Source of the DNA: Candidatus Competibacteraceae bacterium
GTDB lineage: Bacteria > Pseudomonadota > Gammaproteobacteria > Competibacterales > Competibacteraceae
Assembly: GCA_016713505.1 (NCBI GenBank)
Contig: JADJPA010000001.1
Coordinates: 1,997,501 to 2,061,500, forward strand
Reading direction: 5' to 3'
Length of the DNA stretch: 64,000 nucleotides
The position numbers and the translations under genes are program-made. Below, one piece after another: positions 44,099-53,182 of this stretch (the first letter of the stretch is position 1; each line of letters starts with the position of its first letter). The notes beneath the pieces were generated by a model. That model searched no databases, was not told where the DNA came from, and was given only the letters and a program-made list of their open reading frames with translations.

Positions 44099-44256
44099 TG
44101 CGCAACAGCTTTATCCTTACAACAAAAAATTTACTTGTATTATTTATAAATAGAATAGATATGAAATGCAAGGATTGCCTTACCGTTCCCTTTTACAACA
44201 TCCTATCCCGGCGACAGCAAAGTTGCAAATCAACAACAAACAAGCCCACAACGCAC

Positions 44257-46635
44257 TCAGGATGCGGGCACCATGGGCGCGATTTCGCGCATCTTGCGCT
44301 TGAGCTCCTCGGTGACTTGCTCGGCATCGCGGCTGTTTTCAACCACCCGCGGGGTCAGCAGCACGATTAGTTCGGTCCGATCCAGCACTTCGGAAGTACT
44401 GCCAAACAAAGATCCGATCACGGGAATTTTGTAGAGCACCGGCAGGCCGCCTTTTGAGACGGTCCGATTATCCCGAATCAGGCCACCCAGCACTAGGGTT
44501 TGGCCGCTTTTGACCGCCACTTTGCTGGTCACGCTGCGCTCCAGAAACGCTCGCTGCTTGGTGGCATCGTCTATGCCTCCAACATCAACGACTTCCTGTT
44601 TGACTTCCATATTCACCATACCGCCGGAATTGACGCGCGGCAACACTTCCAGCAGCACCCCAGTGTTCTTGAGGTTGAAGGATTGGAGGTTTCCCGTACT
44701 GGTCGAACTGCTGATCTGGCCTAAAATGGGTTGCTGCGTGCCTACTCTAATCAGTGCCTGCTGGTTGTCCAGCACCATCACATGCGGCGAGGAAAGCACC
44801 TTGACCTTGGAATCGCTGGCCAGCGTTTTCAACAGCGCGCGCACCATTCCGGCATTGTCCATAATCGCGTAGGAAAAGGCGTTGGCCGAAGCGGGAAGCA
44901 CACTAGGCACCGCTGCTCCACCAGAAGTGGCAGCGGTAGCATCAAGGCCCAGCGTGCTGTTGCCGATTCCCAACGACCCCACACCCTTATTGCCGACATT
45001 GTGACCGACATCGTTATTGAAAAACCACTGCAAGCCGTATTGCAACTGACCGGACAAAGTCACTTCAGCGATGGTCGCTTCGATCAGCACTTGGCGGGGC
45101 GTGGTATCCATCTTTTGCAACGTGCTGATAATCCGCTCGTAATTTTGATGGGTCGCCCAGATGAGCAAGGAATTGTTCTCGGTATCCGCCACGATGCGAA
45201 CCTCCTCCATGCCCGCGCTGGGTCCGCCGGAGCCGATGGCGCCGCCAATGGCGGATGCGGCCCCGCCACCGGCGGTCGCCGACGCCCCTCCACCGATCCG
45301 TCCGCTGGCGCGACCGCCGCCAGCGGCCGAGGAGTTGCCCGTCGAGGAAGACCCCAGCGAGGACGACGCGCCGCCAGCGGGCGATCTTCCCGATAGCGTC
45401 GAGGCGCTGCCACCGCTCAAACCCGAGCCGCCCGACAATCCACCTCCCGAATCCAGGCCGCCGGCCCCCAAGCCACCGCTCGTTCCCAAGCCGCCACCCG
45501 ACAATTGCCCGGCTTTTAAACCCGGCGCAACCTCTCCACCTCGACCACCTTGACCGCCGCCACCGAGATTGAACAGGCCGTTGAGCAGTTCGGCGACATA
45601 ATCGGCCCGGCTGTTCTGCACCTGATAAACATACAGACGCTCGCCACCCACGCCATCCAGCCGTTCGATCCAGACGGCGACTTCCTTCAGGTACTCGGCC
45701 TGCGGCGTCACCACCAGCACCGCGTTCAGCTTGCTCAGCGGCACGAAGCGTATCAACCCGGCCACCGGCGTCCCCGACCCCTCGCCCAGCAACTGGTTCA
45801 AATTGGTCGCCATGGCCTGGCTGTCGATGTTGCGCAACCGGAACATGCCGATCGACATGCCTTTCAGCCAGTTGACATCGAAGGTTTCGATGGTGCTTTG
45901 CACGCTGGCCAGCTCTTGCGGCGTGCCGGCCAGGATCAGCAGGTTGCGGAGGGTATCCGCTCGAAGCACGCCGCCTTCCGGCAGAAACGGCGCGATGATC
46001 GCTTGCATTTCGACGGCGCTGACATAGCGCAGCGGCACGATCCGCACGCTGTAGCCAACCCTGCCGCCACCGCCCAAGCGTGGAACCAAGTTCCCCTTTT
46101 GCACGGCCCCAGCCGCTGGAATGATCCGGTACATGTTTCCGTCGCGCACCAGCACCGCATTGCTCATGCGTAAAACCGTCTCCAGCGTAGGCAACAACTG
46201 GTCGCGCGCGAGCGGCCGGGTGGTCTGGACCGTCACTTCGCCTTGCACCTGCGCATCGACCGTGTAATTAGCCTTTAGCGTGTCGAAAATCACTTTGGCG
46301 ACATCGCGAATGTCAGCCCCCTCAAAATTCAAGGTGACTTCGCCTGGGGAATTGGTGGAGGAGGTCGCCGCCGGCGCGGCTTGGGACGCAATTTTCTTGT
46401 CGATGAAATTCCCCGTCCCCGGCGATACCAATGAAGGTCGGGAAGACGGCGCACTCGTTTCGCCCTCGACGCCCGTCGAGGGCGAAGGCAGCGGTCTTGC
46501 GGTCAGCCGCGGCGAACCGCCGACCGGCGTACCGTCGGCCGCCATTTCCGCAGCCTCCTCAGTCGTTGAAAACACGGCGCACGCACCGAGCGAAGCCAGC
46601 ATGAGGACGGTTGGTAATAGCCAACGTTTTTTCAT
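44257..46635 (-). CDS. gspD: type II secretion system secretin GspD
   Basis: Outer-membrane channel of the type II system. The 792-residue lipoprotein-like protein has a signal ending in the lipobox LGAC. N0/N1-type domains follow (VTLNFEGADIRDVAKVIFD), then repeated N domains and a secretin C-terminal domain with VPVLYKIPVIGSLFGST. A Gly/Ser-rich insertion of about 110 residues sits in the N3 region, like that of Xanthomonas XpsD. The start ATG at 46635 directly precedes the signal (MKKRWLLPTVLML); ATG at 46650 is possible. It is last in the operon, as in the xps cluster. Confidence 0.95.
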   Translation of the reverse strand: MKKRWLLPTVLMLASLGACAVFSTTEEAAEMAADGTPVGGSPRLTARPLPSPSTGVEGETSAPSSRPSLVSPGTGNFIDKKIASQAAPAATSSTNSPGEVTLNFEGADIRDVAKVIFDTLKANYTVDAQVQGEVTVQTTRPLARDQLLPTLETVLRMSNAVLVRDGNMYRIIPAAGAVQKGNLVPRLGGGGRVGYSVRIVPLRYVSAVEMQAIIAPFLPEGGVLRADTLRNLLILAGTPQELASVQSTIETFDVNWLKGMSIGMFRLRNIDSQAMATNLNQLLGEGSGTPVAGLIRFVPLSKLNAVLVVTPQAEYLKEVAVWIERLDGVGGERLYVYQVQNSRADYVAELLNGLFNLGGGGQGGRGGEVAPGLKAGQLSGGGLGTSGGLGAGGLDSGGGLSGGSGLSGGSASTLSGRSPAGGASSSLGSSSTGNSSAAGGGRASGRIGGGASATAGGGAASAIGGAIGSGGPSAGMEEVRIVADTENNSLLIWATHQNYERIISTLQKMDTTPRQVLIEATIAEVTLSGQLQYGLQWFFNNDVGHNVGNKGVGSLGIGNSTLGLDATAATSGGAAVPSVLPASANAFSYAIMDNAGMVRALLKTLASDSKVKVLSSPHVMVLDNQQALIRVGTQQPILGQISSSTSTGNLQSFNLKNTGVLLEVLPRVNSGGMVNMEVKQEVVDVGGIDDATKQRAFLERSVTSKVAVKSGQTLVLGGLIRDNRTVSKGGLPVLYKIPVIGSLFGSTSEVLDRTELIVLLTPRVVENSRDAEQVTEELKRKMREIAPMVPAS

Positions 46636-46652
46636 AAACGGATCATCCATCG

Positions 46653-47270
46653 TTATAGGGGCGGCGGCGGCACCACGGCTTGTGGTAGTTCTCCCGGCTG
46701 CGGCACGACCGGAACAACGGCCGGCGGCGCTGTTTCTTGCGCGCCCCTGGCGCCGGTTCGACCCGTCCTGGCTTTGGGCGGTCTTTTTTGGCGCACCAAG
46801 TTCAGCTCGCGGCTAACCTGCCCTTGACGGATCACGACCTGATTGGGCAAGACCTTTTCCAACAGCCACCCATCGACTGTCTCGCCCGGTTTGATCCGCA
46901 CCGTTTTGGCGTTCGGCTCCTCCGGTCGCAACAGCGCTGTGGTGAGATTAGGGCTGATCATGACGCCCAACAGCAAAAATTTCTTCTCCGGTCCGGCCGG
47001 TGGTTTTTCCGGCGCGGGTTCTTCGGGCGGCGGCGGCTCGGGCCGCCGGTTGGCGACGAACAACGGACGACTGCTTATTTCGTTATAGGTTGACGCCACG
47101 GGCAACCGAAATGGCGCGACCGGCGTCACCACCGGCAAATCGGGCGGTTTTTGATTGGCCGTATTGACGGCCGGCGCTTGGGGTGGATGGCGCAGCTGCC
47201 AAAACAGGGCGGCGGCGGCCAGCCCGGCAACCGACACCCAGAAAACCAAACCGACCGCTCTAGCCGACAC
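46653..47270 (-). CDS. gspN: type II secretion protein of GspN/GspC type
   Basis: Inner-membrane protein linking the secretin to the inner platform. The 205-residue protein has one N-terminal membrane segment (FWVSVAGLAAAALFW), a Pro-rich periplasmic linker and an HR-like domain (FLLLGVMISPNLTTALL, VRIKPGETVDGWLLEKV), then a Pro/Ala tail. This matches XpsN-type proteins, which take the place of GspC in Xanthomonas-order clusters. The GTG start directly follows the gspM stop (TAAGTG). No separate gspC is present in the window, consistent with that role. Confidence 0.82.
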   Translation of the reverse strand: MSARAVGLVFWVSVAGLAAAALFWQLRHPPQAPAVNTANQKPPDLPVVTPVAPFRLPVASTYNEISSRPLFVANRRPEPPPPEEPAPEKPPAGPEKKFLLLGVMISPNLTTALLRPEEPNAKTVRIKPGETVDGWLLEKVLPNQVVIRQGQVSRELNLVRQKRPPKARTGRTGARGAQETAPPAVVPVVPQPGELPQAVVPPPPL

Positions 47271-47867
47271 TTAACCGCTCTCCTTGCGCAAATAGCCAGA
47301 AACTTCAAATTGAACCGTCAGTTGCACTCGGGTGTAACTCGCCAATCGCCCGTTGGGCAAACGTGGCCGGTTGTCCCGCGCGCTGACATCGACATTATCG
47401 ACAAATAACAGCGGCGTCTGCGCTTCAAGGTTGTACAAAATCTTTTGCAAGCTTTCGGGATCGCCCACCAGAGACGTGCTGATGCTGACCTTCACGGCGT
47501 TGCTCTCTTCGACCGGCGGCAGCGTCTGGGTGCTACGCAAGGTTGCGCCCGACGCCTCAACGATCGTCTTGATGCGTTGTTGTAGATCGGCGGCCGCCAG
47601 CGGCGGCGCGGATTGCGGTAGATATTGGACCGACAGTGCGGGGTCCTGCTGGATGCTCGCAATCAACCGTTGGATCGGCTCCCGGCTGGCTGCCATCCGC
47701 TCCAACTGCGCCACGCGCCCCTGAGTTTGCTCCAGGCGGTCATGATAAAAATGATAGCGAGCGACCAATACCCGATCCACCAGCAGGTAAAACCCGCCGA
47801 TCGCCAACGACAGCAGCAGCAACGCCGACAGACGGTGGCCCAGGCTGGGCGTGGCGAGCGCGACCAT
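47271..47867 (-). CDS. gspM: type II secretion system protein GspM
   Basis: A 198-residue inner-membrane platform protein. A short N-terminal tail, one membrane segment (LSALLLLSLAIGGFYLLV), a coiled coil (LEQTQGRVAQLERM) and a ferredoxin-like periplasmic domain (VKVSISTSLVGDPESLQKIL) are visible. This is the GspM/PilO-like layout that pairs with GspL. Its start overlaps the gspL stop by one base, and its stop touches the gspN start. Sequence is weakly conserved in this family, so the name rests on shape and order. Confidence 0.83.
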   Translation of the reverse strand: MVALATPSLGHRLSALLLLSLAIGGFYLLVDRVLVARYHFYHDRLEQTQGRVAQLERMAASREPIQRLIASIQQDPALSVQYLPQSAPPLAAADLQQRIKTIVEASGATLRSTQTLPPVEESNAVKVSISTSLVGDPESLQKILYNLEAQTPLLFVDNVDVSARDNRPRLPNGRLASYTRVQLTVQFEVSGYLRKESG

Positions 47868-48925
47868 CAGGGTTCCAAGCCAATTCGGGCGTTCAGCATG
47901 AAACGCTCCTTACCGAAACGCGGGTCGATGGTGACCGGCGACATGAAACTGGTACCGCTCAAGAGTTTCGAGGCCTCGATGATGCCAACCAGCGCCGAAG
48001 CCTTGGCGGACTGGCCGACGATTTGCGCGTTATCGCCCTTGACCTGCAAGCGCTCCAACCAGGTATCGTCCGGGAGAATCCCCGTCAATTCCCGCAACAG
48101 ATCCACTCTGGCCGGCAAAGCTTGTTTTTTCCGCGCCAGCATCCGCGAGGTTTCCAGCGCCCGATCGAGCTGATCGCGCAAGGCCAGAGCCTGATTCGCG
48201 GCGGGTTGGAGCTGGTCGGCTTTGACCATGGTGGCGATCAGTAACGCGCGCTGTTGCCAGATCGGCAAGATCGCCGCCGCCGCGACCAGCAGCAGCGCGG
48301 TGGCCATCAAAACCGCCCAGAGCCGGCGCTCCCAAAAACCGCGGCGCACGCGCTGCTCTAGGGGCAACAAGTTCAGGTGGGGACGGCCGCCGGCCACGTC
48401 GATCACATCCGGCGGCAAGCCCCGTTGCCGCAACGGCGTCAGGAACGGCTCCACGGTAAGCTGCGGTAGCGCGGTCAATTCGACCTGCAACCGACGCTGT
48501 TCGGGCTGGCGCTCCAGCACGGCCACATCGTAGCAAACCTGAGCGGCGGTAAACGGCGTCAGGCGATCCATTTCAAATCCGGCCACCTGACGCAGGTTTT
48601 TCTCGGCGGCCAGCGGTAGCGACAACGGCCGGACCAGCGCTTGACCGGCCGGAAAGCGCAACACCAATTGCCGGGGTCTTTCGGTCCTGAACCATTCCGC
48701 CACCGCGTTCCAGTCCGGCGCCGCGCGGTCCAGCCGTTCCAGTTCCTGGGTTTGACCGGCTTCCTCGCGCAGCAAAACGCACTCGCCGTCGCTCAACGCA
48801 ACCACGAGCTGTCGCGAAGAACCCGCCAACCAGAGCCGGACCGATAGCGGCAACCACGCCAGCAAACCGTCCCGCCACCACTGCCAGAGGGCATTGCCAT
48901 TCCAGCGAGGGTTGAGTTTCAGCAT
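47867..48925 (-). CDS. gspL: type II secretion system protein GspL
   Basis: A 352-residue bitopic protein. The cytoplasmic N-terminal half has a PilM/ASKHA-like region (LPLAAEKNLRQVAGFEMDRL). One membrane segment lies near residues 215-240 (WAVLMATALLLVAAAAILPIW), and a PilN-like periplasmic domain follows. It recruits the GspE ATPase to the platform. The ATG at 48925 is taken as the start; TTG or GTG codons upstream have no better ribosome site. About 90 bases separate it from gspK, the widest gap in this part of the operon. Confidence 0.85.
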   Translation of the reverse strand: MLKLNPRWNGNALWQWWRDGLLAWLPLSVRLWLAGSSRQLVVALSDGECVLLREEAGQTQELERLDRAAPDWNAVAEWFRTERPRQLVLRFPAGQALVRPLSLPLAAEKNLRQVAGFEMDRLTPFTAAQVCYDVAVLERQPEQRRLQVELTALPQLTVEPFLTPLRQRGLPPDVIDVAGGRPHLNLLPLEQRVRRGFWERRLWAVLMATALLLVAAAAILPIWQQRALLIATMVKADQLQPAANQALALRDQLDRALETSRMLARKKQALPARVDLLRELTGILPDDTWLERLQVKGDNAQIVGQSAKASALVGIIEASKLLSGTSFMSPVTIDPRFGKERFMLNARIGLEP

Positions 48926-49017
48926 CCGCAAACTTGTCGCCACTGCTAAAAGGACTCCACAAAGTCTGGCTCCCGGCTTCTGAGCCGCCCACTGCAAACC
49001 GTCAAAAGAAAGGATTC

Positions 49018-49914
49018 CTAACGCCCTTCGCGCCAGGCCAGCACCCGGAAATTCTGCCCGTTAGCGCCCCCCCGTATTTCGGTGGCCATCTTAACCAGCG
49101 CCGCCGTCCCCTCCGCCGTCTCCGCCGCGACGGTCATATGATAAACGTTTCCTCGCCCTCCGGAAAAAAAGGCGTTTCCGTTGGCTTGCAGCAGCGGCGG
49201 TGGCGGCAACCCCTCAGCGGCGGCACGGGCGCGCTCCGCGACGTAATCGGCAACCGTCCTTTCGTCCAGCCCCAAAGCGCGCAACAACCAAGCCGGCGCC
49301 AGTTCCGGCGCGATCCCGAGGTGGGGTGAAAACACGGTAACCCCGTCGGCGATCCGTTCGTAGACTTGCTTGGTGATGCCCTCGATTTGCTGCAATTCCT
49401 CAACGCTTTGAAAAAGCGCTTGCCGCGAGCCCATCCATTGGGTGCGGGTGGCGTCAAGGCCTTCCGGTTGCTCCAGTTGCCGCCGCCGCATGAGCGCATC
49501 GACCAGCCGATCCTGACTGGCGGGTTCCACTCCGGCGCCCGCGAACAACAGCTTCAGCACGCTGGGATCGGCGGTATTGAGATCGACCAGACCGTTGGCG
49601 CTGGTCACCTCGATCCGCAAACGCCCGCCGCCGAACGTCCATTCGCGCGGGTCGCCGTTCGGCGGCCATTGCTTGCGGCTGGCTTCCTGATCCAATTGCC
49701 AGGCCTGAGCGTAGGCCACGCCCGCCTCGGCCAGCGCCCTGGCCCGAGCGCGTTCGGTGGTGCTGGTGGCCAGCCGCGTCTCAATCCGCATCGAGTAGGC
49801 GAAGCTGCCCGCCATGACCGCCAACAGCGTGACGATCCATAATACGATCACCAACGCCATGCCGCGCTGCGGCAGGGCCAGCGCCAAGACCCGCAGTCTG
49901 CAAACCGCGTTCAT
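49018..49914 (-). CDS. gspK: type II secretion system minor pseudopilin GspK
   Basis: A 298-residue minor pseudopilin that caps the pseudopilus. The class III leader ends at RGMALVIVLWIVTLLAVMAGSF. Then comes an ERARARALAEAGVAYA helix and the GspK alpha-domain with LVDLNTADPSVLKLL and EELQQIEGITKQVYE (a SAM-like helix-hairpin region). The leader has R-G before the hydrophobic stretch, as needed for prepilin peptidase. The ATG at 49914 overlaps the gspJ stop as ATGA; a longer reading lies inside gspJ. Confidence 0.92.
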   Translation of the reverse strand: MNAVCRLRVLALALPQRGMALVIVLWIVTLLAVMAGSFAYSMRIETRLATSTTERARARALAEAGVAYAQAWQLDQEASRKQWPPNGDPREWTFGGGRLRIEVTSANGLVDLNTADPSVLKLLFAGAGVEPASQDRLVDALMRRRQLEQPEGLDATRTQWMGSRQALFQSVEELQQIEGITKQVYERIADGVTVFSPHLGIAPELAPAWLLRALGLDERTVADYVAERARAAAEGLPPPPLLQANGNAFFSGGRGNVYHMTVAAETAEGTAALVKMATEIRGGANGQNFRVLAWREGR

Positions 49915-50546
49915 CGGCGGGAACCCTCGATCAGCGCGGCCACTAAATCGGGCCAAGGCTCGCCGCCTGGCCGGTTCACGTTCAAGCGCACCAGCAACGG
50001 CCGCCGCTCGGTGCTGGACCAATCGGCGCGCCAGCGCGGCGGTTGCTGGTCGTCGTCTCGCTCCGGGCCGAAATAACCCCATTCGGCGCCGGCTACGCCG
50101 TCCAGCAATACCGTTTCGCGCTCCCCACCCGCTGCTTTATCAGGCCCCTCATTCGCCTGATAAAGCCGCCAGCGCATCCACAACCGGCCGTCGCTGGCGC
50201 CCAGGCGAATTCGATACAAACCACCCTGCCCTAGTTGGGTCAACAATGGCGCCACGAATTCGATGCCGTCTGCCTGACCGGAAAACACGACCACTCTGTT
50301 GCCCTGCTGGTCGTTGGTTCGAACGGTCATGGATTGCACCAACTGGCGGCGTAAGAATTCCTGCACCAGTCGCAGCCGGTTGGTCGCCTCGGCCCGCCGC
50401 TCGCCGCTGTCCGTACCGTTCAACCCCAGCCGCAAGCCGCTGTAGAGCACCACCAACAGCAAACCGAGCAAGGTGATGGCGACCACCAATTCCAACAAGG
50501 TGAATCCCGCTTGTCCTCGCCTCGGACCGCGCTCTGTCCGGACCAT
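49911..50546 (-). CDS. gspJ: type II secretion system minor pseudopilin GspJ
   Basis: A 211-residue minor pseudopilin. The prepilin leader ends in GQAGFTLLELVVAITLLGLL, with a glycine before the Phe cleavage position and the conserved Glu at mature position 5. The C-terminal globular part is beta-rich and has the family block LRLVQEFLRRQLVQ. It forms the pseudopilus tip with GspI and GspK. The ATG overlaps the gspI stop by one base, and its stop overlaps the gspK ATG by four bases. Confidence 0.93.
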   Translation of the reverse strand: MVRTERGPRRGQAGFTLLELVVAITLLGLLLVVLYSGLRLGLNGTDSGERRAEATNRLRLVQEFLRRQLVQSMTVRTNDQQGNRVVVFSGQADGIEFVAPLLTQLGQGGLYRIRLGASDGRLWMRWRLYQANEGPDKAAGGERETVLLDGVAGAEWGYFGPERDDDQQPPRWRADWSSTERRPLLVRLNVNRPGGEPWPDLVAALIEGSRR

Positions 50547-50950
50547 CAGGCCGGCCCTTGCGGCGGCGGCAGGGGCGCCAACCGCAGCGTTTCCAGAACG
50601 ACGGAACGGGTCTGCGTCACGCCGTTCCAGAACACCTCGACCTCGACTCGATAGGCGCGCACTCGGGTTTTTTCGGGATCGGGCATTCCATCAATGTAGG
50701 GGCTTATCCGGCTGCGCCAGGAAAATTGCTCGTTGATCGGACCGGAATGGCTGCCCTCACTGAGCGGTGCCTCCCGGCCGATGGCGGCCAAAATCGATTC
50801 GGCGTACAGCGTCGCTTGCGTGTAATCAGCGGCCGTGCCGGCGTTGCGCAAGCCGGTGGCGAACACTTGCAACAGTACGCCCAATGAAATGCTGAGGATG
50901 GCGAACGCCACCAAGATTTCGAGCAAGGAGAAACCGCGCTGCCGGCTCAC
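50546..50950 (-). CDS. gspI: type II secretion system minor pseudopilin GspI
   Basis: A 134-residue minor pseudopilin. The short leader and N-terminal helix read SRQRGFSLLEILVAFAILSI, with the Gly-Phe peptidase site and Glu5. The rest is a small beta domain (VRAYRVEVEVFWNG). It starts pseudopilus tip assembly. The GTG at 50950 overlaps the gspH stop as GTGA, and longer readings in this frame lie inside gspH. Confidence 0.93.
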   Translation of the reverse strand: MSRQRGFSLLEILVAFAILSISLGVLLQVFATGLRNAGTAADYTQATLYAESILAAIGREAPLSEGSHSGPINEQFSWRSRISPYIDGMPDPEKTRVRAYRVEVEVFWNGVTQTRSVVLETLRLAPLPPPQGPA

Positions 50951-51411
50951 GGCACGTCCTGCTCGACGATGGCGACGCCGCCGGTCAGCCAATCCACGTT
51001 CACCCGATAGGCCCGTTTCGGCCCGCTGACCGTGATCGCGCCGCCGGTGGAACTGCCGTCCGGAAAAAAGCGGATGTTGCCGGTGGTGTGATTCCACAGT
51101 TCCGACTGGGCGGTATGAAGCTGTAAGGCCAGGGTGTCCGGCAAGCTGATTTCGCGCGGGTCGCCGCTGACCGCGAAGCGGTGTTGGGCCAGATCGAGCG
51201 TCAACGTGGCCTCCCGCTGGCGGGTGACCGCCTCATTGCGGGCGAAGCGCAAACCGGCGGCCAGTTGCCGCGCCGCGCCGCGCAGTTCGGTGGCGCCGCT
51301 CAAGCCGGACAACAACGGCGGCGCGACCGCGACCAACAGCACCGCAATCACCAGCACCACCATCAGTTCCAGCAGGGTAAAGCCCCGCTGTCGCGGTCGG
51401 ATCGACGCCAT
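50947..51411 (-). CDS. gspH: type II secretion system minor pseudopilin GspH
   Basis: A 154-residue minor pseudopilin. The leader RPRQRGFTLLELMVVLVIAV has the Gly-Phe cleavage site and Glu5. The C-terminal part has the GspH pattern ELRGAARQLAAGLRFARNEA and ends with beta strands. It lies 18 bases after gspG and overlaps gspI by four bases. It helps join the tip complex to the GspG fibre. Confidence 0.92.
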   Translation of the reverse strand: MASIRPRQRGFTLLELMVVLVIAVLLVAVAPPLLSGLSGATELRGAARQLAAGLRFARNEAVTRQREATLTLDLAQHRFAVSGDPREISLPDTLALQLHTAQSELWNHTTGNIRFFPDGSSTGGAITVSGPKRAYRVNVDWLTGGVAIVEQDVP

Positions 51412-51429
51412 TCGGTGGGTCCGGCGCGG

Positions 51430-51867
51430 CTACATCCAGCCCACGACATCCTGATTTTCGCCGTCGCCGCCTTCGGCGTTGTCGGCCCCCAGCGAGTACA
51501 AATCAAACGCCCCGCCGCTGCGTTGGCCGGGCGCGCGATATTGATAATCGTTGCCCCAAGGGTCTTTGGGAATGATGTTTTTCTTCAAATAAGGACCGTT
51601 CCACCGGCTGGCGCCCGCCGGCTGAGCGACCAATGCTTGCAAACCTTCCGCCGTATTGGGATAGCGCCCCATGTCCAGCCGGAACGCATCGAGCGCGGTA
51701 CTGAAATCCTCGATTTGCAATTTGGCGGTTTTAGTGTTGGCGCCGCCCAGGTACTTCATGACCTGCGGTCCGACCAACCCCGCCAGCAGGCCAAGAATCA
51801 CCAGCACCACCAACAATTCGATCAAAGTAAAACCGCGCGAGCGGCGAACGTCGCTGTGGAATCTCAT
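51430..51867 (-). CDS. gspG: type II secretion system major pseudopilin GspG
   Basis: The main subunit of the pseudopilus. The 145-residue protein has the leader RRSRGFTLIELLVVLVILGL and the signature MKYLGGANTKTAKLQIEDFS. The C-terminal calcium-site region is also present (LKKNIIPKDPWGNDYQY and FDLYSLGADNAEGG). All features agree with canonical GspG. A GC hairpin (51915-51934) lies in the 93-base gap upstream of it, after gspF, and could set the level of this abundant subunit. Confidence 0.96.
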   Translation of the reverse strand: MRFHSDVRRSRGFTLIELLVVLVILGLLAGLVGPQVMKYLGGANTKTAKLQIEDFSTALDAFRLDMGRYPNTAEGLQALVAQPAGASRWNGPYLKKNIIPKDPWGNDYQYRAPGQRSGGAFDLYSLGADNAEGGDGENQDVVGWM

Positions 51868-51914
51868 CGGTACGCACCTACAGAAAGTTCAGTTCGAAAC
51901 GCGGGAGCCTATCC

Positions 51915-51934
51915 GGCGCGGCGCGAGCCGCGCC
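51915..51934 (-). other. hairpin in the gspF-gspG gap
   Basis: GGCGCGG and CCGCGCC form a perfect 7-base stem with a 6-base loop. No T run follows, so it is probably not a terminator. It may be a processing or stability element 5' of gspG. Confidence 0.4.
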
Positions 51935-51960
51935 CGCCGGGACTCATCTACCAATCCGGC

Positions 51961-53181
51961 TTAGAAAGCCAAGTCGTTGAGGCTGAGGATAGCCACCAGG
52001 ATGGACATGATGATACCGGCCACGACCACGCCCAGCCCTAAAATCAAGGCGGGCTCCAGCAGCGTCAGCAAGCGCTTGACAGCGGTTTGCACCTCGCCAT
52101 CGTAAGTGTCGGCCACCTGGATCAGCATCTCCTGCAACTGGCCGGTTTCTTCACCGACCCGAATCATCTGCACCGCCAGCTTGGGGAAATGGCCCGCTTC
52201 CAACAACGGTTCGGCCAACCCCCGACCGGTCTTGGCGTGTTCCGCCACCTCGCCCAGCGCGCCGGCCAATATCTGGTTGCTCAGCGTCTCGCGCACGATG
52301 GTCAAGGCGCTTAGCAGTGACACGCCGTTGCCGAGCAAGGTTCCCAGCGTGCGGCTCAGGCGGGCGGTTTCGACCTTGGCGATCAGGTCGCCAAACAGCG
52401 GCAAGCGCAACAATCGCCGATCCCAGCGGGCGCGGCTGTCCGGCTGATTCAACTGCCGGCGCGCCACCGTCACGATCGACCCGATCACGATCAGCCCGAC
52501 CCACCAGTAATGCCGGAACCCGTTGCCGAGGGCGATCACGACCTGCGTGGCCAGCGGCAGCGCCTTGCCGGCGTCCGCGAACAGGCGCTCGAACTGCGGC
52601 ACCACGAAGGTCAGCAAGATGATGACCGAGAGCACGGCGACCGAGAGCAGGATGATCGGATAAATCAGCGCCGAGGTCACCGTTTCCCGCAAGGCTTGCG
52701 AGCGCTCCAGAAACTCGTTCAGCCGCTTCAGCACCGTTTCCAGCGCGCCGCCGGATTCGCCCGCCCGGACCATGTTCAGATAAAAGCGCGAAAACGCGCC
52801 TTGCGCCTCCAGGGCGTCCGCCAGCGTCGAGCCGCCGCGCACTTTTGCCTGCACCCGCTCCAACAGAGCCTTGCCGCGTTCGTCCTCGGCGACGCCGATC
52901 AAGATGGTCAGCGCCCGATCCAACGGCATTCCAGCCCCCAACAAACTGGCCAGTTGCTGGGTAAACACGCCAAGCGCCTTGCGAGATAATGCCCGACGTT
53001 TGCTGAACAGCGGCTGACCCAGACCGCCGCGCAGCAACCCGCCTTTGGCCTCGTCAACCGACAGCGGCAACAAGCCCTGATCGCGCAAGCGCTCGATGGC
53101 CGCGTCCGCACTCGCCGCCTCCAGCTCGTCGCGCAACACCTCGCCGGCGGCATCCACCGCTTCGTAGCGATAGCGGGGCAT
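51961..53181 (-). CDS. gspF: type II secretion system inner-membrane protein GspF
   Basis: Polytopic platform protein of 406 residues. It has two repeated cytoplasmic GspF domains (LASLLGAGMPLDRAL with MVRAGESGGALETVL; and TLLGNGVSLLSAL with MIRVGEETGQLQEML) and three membrane segments (including YPIILLSVAVLSVIILLTFV and the C-terminal LGLGVVVAGIIMSILVAIL). It couples the GspE motor to pseudopilus growth. The ATG is one base after the gspE stop. Confidence 0.96.
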   Translation of the reverse strand: MPRYRYEAVDAAGEVLRDELEAASADAAIERLRDQGLLPLSVDEAKGGLLRGGLGQPLFSKRRALSRKALGVFTQQLASLLGAGMPLDRALTILIGVAEDERGKALLERVQAKVRGGSTLADALEAQGAFSRFYLNMVRAGESGGALETVLKRLNEFLERSQALRETVTSALIYPIILLSVAVLSVIILLTFVVPQFERLFADAGKALPLATQVVIALGNGFRHYWWVGLIVIGSIVTVARRQLNQPDSRARWDRRLLRLPLFGDLIAKVETARLSRTLGTLLGNGVSLLSALTIVRETLSNQILAGALGEVAEHAKTGRGLAEPLLEAGHFPKLAVQMIRVGEETGQLQEMLIQVADTYDGEVQTAVKRLLTLLEPALILGLGVVVAGIIMSILVAILSLNDLAF

Positions 53182-53182
53182 A

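Noticed and set aside
44098..44370. Possible small plus-strand gene in the gap upstream of the secreted-protein gene
   Set aside because: It starts in AT-rich promoter DNA and runs into the antisense of gspD; no motif or ribosome site.
45240..45560. Repeat-like Gly/Ser codons considered as a CRISPR or tandem-repeat array
   Set aside because: The repeats are codon-level low complexity inside gspD with no constant unit or spacer.
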